Positions 7,665-12,990 of a DNA stretch of 12,990 nt are shown here, in pieces. Location of the stretch: assembly GCA_035289305.1 (NCBI GenBank), contig DATDXN010000007.1:1-12990 (forward strand). The letters are read 5' to 3'. The notes beneath the pieces are model-generated. The model searched no databases, was not told the origin of the DNA, and saw nothing but the letters and a program-made list of their open reading frames with translations. Made by a program: the position numbers and the translations under genes. Numbering within the stretch: position 1 is the stretch's first letter; each line of letters begins with the position of its first letter. The DNA is from DATDXN01 sp035289305 (GTDB taxonomy: Bacteria > Patescibacteriota > Microgenomatia > UBA1406 > HO2-37-13b).

Positions 7665-9278
7665 TCAGTATACAACCAGAGCAACTTTAAAATAATTCCA
7701 CAGTTTAATAAATTGATCAATGGGCAAGTTTTTCACCCCTCTCCATGGATCGTTGACGACAATATGCGTGGGGTTTTGCGCATCACCAATATATCCCTTC
7801 ACCACATATGAATGCATACCATTTATTGCATATACGTAAGTTCCATCAGGAGTTTCCCAAGAAATCTCATGCGGATGAGACCATCCATTTTGACCCCATA
7901 CCATGACGGGATTGTTTTTTCTCACTTCAGCTATGATATCGCGGATTGTCCAATCTTTGAAAAGTTGACTTCCTCTGTATTTTTGAGCTTCCATGAGAAT
8001 CGGATCCCAGTACACGCCATAGCCCTTTACGTATTTTTCATATGGGTTGCCATTTCCGCGCGATCCTGATTGTCCGATATCATTCTTGAGTGTTTTTTCA
8101 TCAATCTGTGTGCCGCGATACGAAAGAAGCATACGCAGTGCAGCGATATTGCAGGTGAAGTTTTCTTCCTGCTTATGGTAAGGTACGTCAAGTATAAACT
8201 GCTTTGGGGCGGTTTTGAACTGGAAGCGAAAATCATTGTTTAAATCTAGTCCGTTGATACTGGTCACTCCTTTTTTTACTTCTGCTGTGTATGCGATATT
8301 AAACGCAAATGGCGATGTGGGTACAAATGTCATGGTTTTTCCTATCCAACTGAAGCTGCCATCTATATATGGAGAAATGGAAAAATGACTCTGCGCACTT
8401 TCGGTTGCCACTTCTTGATCAAAAGTAATAATGATGGGTGATGAAACGGAAATTTCATCTTCAAGGTCTTGGGGAGAGGAAGAAGAAACAACGATATGTC
8501 TTTCAGTTTCACTGGGTTTGAAAGAGTAGGTAGAGTCAGTATTGGTTGTTCGGAAAGAGAACGTGTATGTTTCCTTTTTTTTGCCTCGTTTGATTGTTGT
8601 ATTGTTTTTAATTTCATAGATGATGGGTGTTTTGGTGATCGTTACGGTATATTGGGTATCGGGTTGAAGTGGTTTCTCAAGTAAAAGACGCACCACATTA
8701 TCAAAACGGCGCATAACATTAAAAGAGTTGAGGGGTGACATATCAACGTCCCAGCTGACTGATCGAGTATCGTAAGATGAAAGCATGATGGAAACATCGG
8801 GCGTGATAGAAACATTTTTTGTCCCATGAGGTGGTGAAATACCAATGACGACAGGATTTTTTGGAGCATAAAACTCAAGCAGATATTCGCTGCCAAATTT
8901 TTTTGAAAACGGCTTTGAAATGTTGGATAGATACACCATTACTTTTTGATTTTCTTCATACGAAGACAATGGTGCAAAACTTACTTTTCTCCCAAAAGGA
9001 ATAAATGAGGCGTATGTTTTTTTTCTCCATATTCCTTTGGTTTCAGGAGAAGTGTTGACGATGAGCTTATTCATGTCAATTGGAGTATTGAACACGATTT
9101 CAAACGGTTTGCTGTACGTAGTAAGTGTTTCTTGCTGCCGGGGATATGTAGAGATGACCCGTGGATTTATTTTTGATAGAGAAAAGATGATAAGCAGGAT
9201 ACCGATAAAAACAATACTCATAGCAATGATGCAAAACAAAAATAGGCGAGTGTATCTGCGCCCTTGAGTTACTTCCAT
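7665..9278 (-). CDS. membrane-anchored protein with Big_5-like domains and a C39-type cysteine peptidase domain
   Basis: This 537-aa protein has a short basic N-terminus, then one TM segment (about 11-34). Next come two or three beta-sandwich modules resembling bacterial Ig-like Big_5/SbsA repeats (about 38-137, 141-243 and 260-357). These carry the typical strings 'FEIVFNTPIDMN', 'SPPHGTKNVSITPDVSIML' and 'SSPIIITFDQEV'. The C-terminal part (360-537) fits Peptidase_C39_2: 'VPYHKQEENFTCNIAALRML' has Gln370 (oxyanion hole) and Cys376 (nucleophile), 'MHSYVVKGY' has His489, and 'VVNDPWRG' has Asp510. The Cys-His-Asp set is complete, so it may be an active surface peptidase or amidase. The target is unknown. 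The ATG lies inside the last codons of the acyltransferase-fusion gene (10-base overlap), and the glycosyltransferase gene follows immediately, so the three genes form one translational unit. Confidence 0.86.
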   Translation of the reverse strand: MEVTQGRRYTRLFLFCIIAMSIVFIGILLIIFSLSKINPRVISTYPRQQETLTTYSKPFEIVFNTPIDMNKLIVNTSPETKGIWRKKTYASFIPFGRKVSFAPLSSYEENQKVMVYLSNISKPFSKKFGSEYLLEFYAPKNPVVIGISPPHGTKNVSITPDVSIMLSSYDTRSVSWDVDMSPLNSFNVMRRFDNVVRLLLEKPLQPDTQYTVTITKTPIIYEIKNNTTIKRGKKKETYTFSFRTTNTDSTYSFKPSETERHIVVSSSSPQDLEDEISVSSPIIITFDQEVATESAQSHFSISPYIDGSFSWIGKTMTFVPTSPFAFNIAYTAEVKKGVTSINGLDLNNDFRFQFKTAPKQFILDVPYHKQEENFTCNIAALRMLLSYRGTQIDEKTLKNDIGQSGSRGNGNPYEKYVKGYGVYWDPILMEAQKYRGSQLFKDWTIRDIIAEVRKNNPVMVWGQNGWSHPHEISWETPDGTYVYAINGMHSYVVKGYIGDAQNPTHIVVNDPWRGVKNLPIDQFIKLWNYFKVALVVY

Positions 9279-12136
9279 AATTCATAAATAGTTTGTAGTG
9301 TTACGTAAAGCACAGGTCCTGCGTCTTTGGTAAATGAGTATTTGTCGACAGTTCCCAAAAGATCACTTATTTTTTTCATATATATCGTAAACCATTGCGG
9401 ATGGTCCATGAAAACAACTGCTTTTTTTTGCGAAAGCGTATTTTCTGAATAATTATCGAAAAATCGAGCAGTCAATTGTGGAGCGCTATGTTCAAACGTA
9501 TTTCCTCCATTATTTGGTATCTCAAGAAGCGATAGACGGTTATCAGAGGAGACATTTTGATCGTTCTCTGCCGGGTAATATGGCTGGGATAGAGAGGTCA
9601 AATCCCACGGACTTGTGTATATGCCTCCCCACATTTCTCTATCTCGTCCTGATGAATCATATAAAAAGCCACTATCTTGAAGGGCTTTCAAAAGTTCACT
9701 ATTCATAAACCATCCTCCTGCACGGTATCCAACAGACTCTGGCAGTCCGTGTGTTTTAAACTGGTCTTTTGACCATGTCAAAAGACGGACGAATGCATCA
9801 TACGAATAGGCAGTTGATAATACGTCGTATCCCTCCTCGCTGCGGTATCCCCAGCGGGGATTTTTTTTGGGCGCGATACCAACCACCTCAAGCACATCAA
9901 AGTGCATATGCAGATGAAGAGCAATATCATCGCCAACACTCTGTTTCCTCTCCAAAATCCAGTCAGTGAGGAAAGATGCGTATTCGGGAGAAACTACGGT
10001 CGGGAGATAAATGCGAGGATTGAAAAAGTGAGTAATAGGTGGATTGCCATAAAGAGTAAGCAGATTAGTAAATGAATCTAACGTGTCTCGTGGCACCTCC
10101 CAACCCTCCCAGTCAAGGGAAATACCAATATACAAGGGTTCTGAAACAAATACTTTTTGTCTTCTGCTTGCGACAGCAATTTCTGCGGTTTTTTTATATG
10201 CGGCAATTTCATATTCGCCTGCAGGGAATAGTTGCATATCAATTGTTTGTTCGACGTTTTCTTTTGCAGTAAGTGCTATTTGTTTGGCAAATACATCATT
10301 TTTGATTTCCACGAAATACTCGGCATGATTGTCGCGTGGGTTGTTTACTGAAGCATCTTCAACAATAGGTATCAGAAACACACTGTTGGCATAAAGCTTT
10401 GCAGGCGCTGATTTCAAAAACCATTTCCGATTAAGAGACAATGATAGTTTTTGTTTGTATTCTTCACTGGTAGAAAATGCGTATTTTACCGCAGTGTGAA
10501 TGATGGGTGAGGGCGCCTCGTTTTGTTTTATAGGAAAATCGCTTCCGTAGTACAAAAAATATCGGTTATCAAATGTGTTTGGAAATATATCGTTTTCTAC
10601 CTTGAGGGAAATAGTAGTTGCGGAGGTGTTTGGAGATTGAATAATCACGGGAATGGATGTATAACCCCCATCTTTATAATACGCCAACAGGAGATCATCT
10701 CCTGACGGCCGGGATTTTTTTCCATCGACTTTTGTTTTATGGTCAATCGTATACAATACCCATTCTCCTTTGCGAATGGGACCAAATATATCTTCGTTTT
10801 TGAGTGTCAATTGTCGGTAGTATCCGTATTCTTGGTTGTACCATGATGGAGGTTGAGTGAATATCGGAGCATTTTCTATCCCAATAATTTCTTCTTTTTT
10901 GATAATTCCTCCGGTGTTGGTCGTTGACACAAATAAATTTATTTGACTGAAAAGTAAAATGTTTAAAAATATAACTGCGAAAATGTAGCGTTTTTTCACC
11001 CGTAGACCGTATCGTTTCCCAAACGTGATATGTCCAAGCGTGAAAAATGACGGTGAAATTTTCCAATTAAGAGAAGAGAAAAATACCGACAGAATAAGAA
11101 TGCCGGTGAAAAGAAGAAGAACGATAAAAGGATTATCAAATTTTACCCCTACTGTATATCGGTACAAAAAAAGTATGATGATGTGTACGATATAGAGGTC
11201 AAAGGCATCTTGTCCCAGATAATCTACGCATCGAACAATAACCCGCATGAACCTTCTTGCAAGAAACAGAGAATAAAAAAGATATGTCAGAAGAGCAAAG
11301 CTCAAACCCGCGGTCAAAAAACCAAAAGACGGCGGCCATCTATTGAGAGGATCAATGAAGTTTACCGGAAATATGTTGCTCAACAAAAAAGCAACAAGCG
11401 TTACTCCAAGAAGCATGATCCCCACCATAAAGGCGAGTGCGCGAAGCGTTGATTCGTTTTTGGACGTATCAAGTATTTTGCCCCAATACATGCCAAAAAT
11501 AAAAACAGGAAAATACATGAGGATAGGGAAGCGAAGCAATCCTTCTTCTCCGATAAACACAGCCTTTAAAAGTTTGATGTTACCACTTGCTTGGATGGGA
11601 TATAGTGCATAGGCAACTATAAAGATGACCAACGAGACAAAAATTGCAATACTGTAATGTTTAGTTATCTTGGTATATAGCGGTTTAAGTAAAAGAATAG
11701 AAAGTGAAAAAATGATAAACGGCAGAATAAACTCTGAAAACGCAGGAATCTTGATGAAAAACAACACATTAATGATGGTATTTTTTATTGACGCAGCATC
11801 AAATCGGGCAATTTTCTCAAAGACAGCGACAAACGCAACGATATAATATCCAAACAGTAAATATGCGGTTCTTTTGGCGATAGAAAGAGTATTTTTTCTC
11901 TGTTGATCAGTTGGTCGTATATACGCCTCGTATAAAGAGGCGCCGGATACGAAAAGAAATAGTGTGAAAACGACTGTATTGCCAAATCGGGCGAGGGCGT
12001 TTAATGCGACTACTGAACCGTCGTGGAAAAAAAAGAGCGAATGTGCGAGAATCATGAGAAATCCCGCAGTACCGCGCAGAAGGTCAAGAATAGGTCTTCT
12101 TTTTACCTCATGAAGAGGACTAAAATGGTTTATCAT
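9269..12136 (-). CDS. acyltransferase-3/HGSNAT-like membrane domain fused to a polysaccharide-deacetylase-like domain
   Basis: This 955-aa protein has three parts. Residues 1-405 are hydrophobic, with about 11 TM segments. The start 'RRPILDLLRGTAGFLMILAH' (Asp18, Arg21, His32), 'FLFVSGASLYEAY' and the late 'YLGQDAFDLYIVHIIIL' match acyltransferase-3 or the related HGSNAT/DUF1624 proteins, which acylate surface glycans. Residues 410-665 are beta-rich and unrecognised. Residues 667-955 resemble a CE4/NodB-fold deacetylase of the divergent 'HLH' type. This part has 'IGISLDWEGWE' (Asp675, motif 1), 'ITHFFNPRIYL', 'DIALHLHMHFD' (His741/743/745, motif 2), 'SVGYRAGGWF' (804-810, motif 3) and 'FMDHPQW' (Asp911-His912). 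With an odd number of TM segments the deacetylase would face outward. The protein could thus remove and add acyl groups on the same surface glycan, which is an inference. Choice between acyltransferase-3 and HGSNAT is open. The ATG at 12136 starts the whole minus-strand run. Confidence 0.85.
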   Translation of the reverse strand: MINHFSPLHEVKRRPILDLLRGTAGFLMILAHSLFFFHDGSVVALNALARFGNTVVFTLFLFVSGASLYEAYIRPTDQQRKNTLSIAKRTAYLLFGYYIVAFVAVFEKIARFDAASIKNTIINVLFFIKIPAFSEFILPFIIFSLSILLLKPLYTKITKHYSIAIFVSLVIFIVAYALYPIQASGNIKLLKAVFIGEEGLLRFPILMYFPVFIFGMYWGKILDTSKNESTLRALAFMVGIMLLGVTLVAFLLSNIFPVNFIDPLNRWPPSFGFLTAGLSFALLTYLFYSLFLARRFMRVIVRCVDYLGQDAFDLYIVHIIILFLYRYTVGVKFDNPFIVLLLFTGILILSVFFSSLNWKISPSFFTLGHITFGKRYGLRVKKRYIFAVIFLNILLFSQINLFVSTTNTGGIIKKEEIIGIENAPIFTQPPSWYNQEYGYYRQLTLKNEDIFGPIRKGEWVLYTIDHKTKVDGKKSRPSGDDLLLAYYKDGGYTSIPVIIQSPNTSATTISLKVENDIFPNTFDNRYFLYYGSDFPIKQNEAPSPIIHTAVKYAFSTSEEYKQKLSLSLNRKWFLKSAPAKLYANSVFLIPIVEDASVNNPRDNHAEYFVEIKNDVFAKQIALTAKENVEQTIDMQLFPAGEYEIAAYKKTAEIAVASRRQKVFVSEPLYIGISLDWEGWEVPRDTLDSFTNLLTLYGNPPITHFFNPRIYLPTVVSPEYASFLTDWILERKQSVGDDIALHLHMHFDVLEVVGIAPKKNPRWGYRSEEGYDVLSTAYSYDAFVRLLTWSKDQFKTHGLPESVGYRAGGWFMNSELLKALQDSGFLYDSSGRDREMWGGIYTSPWDLTSLSQPYYPAENDQNVSSDNRLSLLEIPNNGGNTFEHSAPQLTARFFDNYSENTLSQKKAVVFMDHPQWFTIYMKKISDLLGTVDKYSFTKDAGPVLYVTLQTIYELWK

Positions 12137-12143
12137 TACTATC

Positions 12144-12149
12144 AGTATA
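12144..12149 (-). promoter_or_regulatory. putative -10 hexamer (TATACT) for the glycan operon
   Basis: On the minus strand TATACT ends 7 bases before the ATG at 12136. No convincing -35 lies 16-18 bases upstream and no Shine-Dalgarno sequence is present. Its use would give an mRNA beginning at or beside the start codon. Confidence 0.45.
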
Positions 12150-12225
12150 AAACATCATAATGAAGAGGTTACTTGACGTGAACTATAAGATTTACAGATG
12201 TTAATTTTGTAATTCATAATCATGT

Positions 12226-12231
12226 TATAAT
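12226..12231 (+). promoter_or_regulatory. putative -10 hexamer (TATAAT) before the PP2C fragment
   Basis: A perfect TATAAT lies 13 bases before the ATG at 12245, in the 108-base divergent spacer (12137-12244). A -35-like sequence at the right distance is only AT-rich. The spacer has no other recognisable element and may contain the recombination junction that removed the front of the PP2C gene. Confidence 0.35.
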
Positions 12232-12244
12232 TAAAGTTAAAATT

Positions 12245-12859
12245 ATGGATGTTGAACCACCTACACAACAAATTAAAGACGCTATTTATAATGCTCTTCA
12301 GGACGCAAATCAATGCGTATACAATCAAGCACAAGTAGAAAAAAGTGATATGGGAACCACAGGGGTAGTGGCCTATATATGGGAGGGGCAGGGAAAACAA
12401 AAAGCAATCGTTGGAAGTGTTGGAGATAGTCGGGCATATATATACAGAAGGGGGAAGGTTGAACAAATTACTCTCGACGATGGCATTGTGAAAATGGTTA
12501 CAAAAGATGATGAGCAAAAAGCGAGAGTTATTCAAGCGAGATTAAACAACGTTATAAATCCTAATGATCCTTCTCAATTAGCACCAGAGGAGCGATATTT
12601 ATATGACAAGCGAAATCTTATAACGCAAGCAATTGGTACTAAGAATATTGTTCCCAATACTTATGTAATAGATTTACAACCAGGTGACAAATTGTTACTT
12701 GCGTCAGATGGGGTTACAGACAATCTAACAGATAAAGAAATTGCCAATATAATAGCCCAATCGTCAAATGGGCAAGCGGCAGTAAAGGAGTTAACTGAAA
12801 TTTCAAAAAGCAGAAGTCAAGATACGCGGCATTTGAGACATAAACAAGATGGGCTCTAG
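12245..12859 (+). CDS. PP2C-type Ser/Thr phosphatase fragment, truncated at both ends (probable pseudogene)
   Basis: The frame encodes 204 aa. PP2C motifs are clear: 'MGTTGVVAYIW' (36-46), 'GSVGDSRAYIYRRG' (57-70, metal-binding Asp61), 'ITLDDG' (75-80), 'NLITQAIG' and 'LLLASDGVTDNL' (150-161, Asp155). The family's first motif, which supplies a metal-binding Asp ('DGxGGH'), should lie about 50 residues earlier. It is absent, and no reading frame of the upstream 108 bases encodes it. At the other end the protein stops at 'HLRHKQDGL', where the family normally continues with 'DN/DDxT' and a final strand. The last two codons and the TAG seem to belong to an adjoining insertion sequence. With two metal-binding positions missing, catalysis is unlikely. 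The DNA here is visibly more AT-rich than in the minus-strand genes. Intact relatives act in bacterial kinase/phosphatase signalling. Confidence 0.8.
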   Translation: MDVEPPTQQIKDAIYNALQDANQCVYNQAQVEKSDMGTTGVVAYIWEGQGKQKAIVGSVGDSRAYIYRRGKVEQITLDDGIVKMVTKDDEQKARVIQARLNNVINPNDPSQLAPEERYLYDKRNLITQAIGTKNIVPNTYVIDLQPGDKLLLASDGVTDNLTDKEIANIIAQSSNGQAAVKELTEISKSRSQDTRHLRHKQDGL

Positions 12860-12860
12860 A

Positions 12861-12884
12861 CTAGAATAGCATAAGCTATACTAG
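12861..12884. repeat. 24-bp inverted repeat at the presumed IS left end
   Basis: CTAGAATAGC, a 4-base loop ATAA, then GCTATACTAG: 9 of 10 arm positions pair. The right arm contains TATACT (12877-12882), which ends 7 bases before the transposase ATG at 12890, so the hairpin overlaps the likely -10. Confidence 0.55.
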
Positions 12885-12889
12885 TAGTA

Positions 12890-12990
12890 ATGATTGTCAG
12901 AGCAAGTAAAATCGGCGATTTCAAACTAAAAAAACTTATTTGGCATTTTGTTGTTGATATTGATGCTACAAAAACAAGTCTTATCGTACG
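12890..12990 (+). CDS. IS1595-type transposase, N-terminus only (runs off the window)
   Basis: From the ATG at 12890 the frame is open to the window edge. The 33 complete codons start 'MIVRASKIGDFKLKKLIWHF' and continue with VVDIDATKTSLIV. This has the pattern of the IS1595/ISXO2 transposase N-terminus, a short helix-turn-helix-like region usually followed by 'LNRNTVNRY'. The '(I/V)RxSKIxxxKxKKLxxHFxxDxxATxT' spacing is what points to this family. Because the zinc-binding and DDE parts lie outside, it cannot be said whether the gene is intact. It lies 30 bases after the PP2C fragment's stop codon, in the same orientation. Confidence 0.62.
   Translation, partial: MIVRASKIGDFKLKKLIWHFVVDIDATKTSLIV

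Larger units (their letters stand above)
12851..12990 (+). mobile_element. left end of an IS1595-type insertion sequence (partial)
   Basis: The PP2C similarity breaks off at GAT (12848-12850), and from 12851 the sequence leads into an IS1595-like transposase gene. I infer that the element begins at or very near GGGCTC at 12851. Only the left end is in the window, so the terminal inverted repeat and target duplication cannot be confirmed. Confidence 0.45.

Noticed and set aside
7652..7720. Upstream TTG start (7720) for the glycosyltransferase gene.
   Set aside because: It would overlap the peptidase gene by 56 bases, and the extra residues do not resemble the family N-terminus; GTG 7651 or TTG 7657 fits better, though this is not certain.
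6491..9278. Possible alternative genetic code in which UGA is read as an amino acid.
   Set aside because: Two large genes end in TGA at the expected C-terminus of their family, and no in-frame TGA is needed to keep any gene open.
10688..10704. A perfect 17-base palindrome, CAGGAGATCATCTCCTG, on the minus-strand operon.
   Set aside because: It lies in the middle of the acyltransferase-fusion coding region, where it encodes ordinary residues (around Ser-Gly-Asp-Asp-Leu-Leu); there is no T-run, promoter or second copy to suggest a function.
12173..12178. TTGACG on the plus strand as a -35 element for the PP2C fragment.
   Set aside because: No -10-like hexamer lies 16-18 bases downstream of it, and the good TATAAT at 12226 is too far away.

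Overview
The window is about 13 kb of moderately AT-rich bacterial DNA, densely packed with genes that mostly overlap or sit a few bases apart. TGA is used as an ordinary stop (two of the large genes end in it), so lineages that read UGA as an amino acid are excluded. The gene style (short leaders, a MacAB/LolCDE-like exporter with its own two-component system, a large membrane acyltransferase fusion, IS481- and IS1595-type transposase pieces) is compatible with a Patescibacteria/CPR genome. That placement is an inference; no taxonomic marker gene is present.

Layout, left to right. Bases 1-195 hold the 3' part of an IS481-like transposase that has lost the middle of its catalytic domain. Bases 210-1433 (+) encode a membrane-anchored alpha/beta hydrolase. 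It converges on a long run of minus-strand genes that fills 1442-12136. Read in the direction of transcription (right to left), the run has two parts. The first is an envelope-glycan group: a 955-aa acyltransferase/polysaccharide-deacetylase fusion, a membrane-anchored Big_5-like/C39-type peptidase protein, and a GT39-type glycosyltransferase; their reading frames overlap or nearly abut. The second is a response regulator, a histidine kinase, a membrane fusion protein, an ABC ATPase and a FtsX/MacB-type permease. At the right end (12245-12859, +) is a PP2C phosphatase fragment missing both ends. The start of an IS1595-type transposase (12890 onward) appears to have cut its 3' end and runs off the window.

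How the genes may work together. The response regulator/kinase pair probably controls itself and the exporter downstream. A 19-bp element with an 11-bp direct-repeat period, 16 of 19 bases identical, lies just upstream of a -10 hexamer in front of both the regulator gene and the membrane-fusion-protein gene. Its form matches what OmpR/PhoB-type regulators, notably CiaR, bind. The three upstream genes look like a cell-surface glycan or glycoprotein modification operon.

A second pattern covers the whole window. Six genes that begin transcription units each have a TATACT or TATAAT hexamer ending only 6-13 bases before the start codon, with no Shine-Dalgarno sequence. This suggests leaderless or nearly leaderless mRNAs. 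No tRNA, rRNA, CRISPR array or convincing intrinsic terminator was found, and no gene-free stretch exceeds 300 bases.
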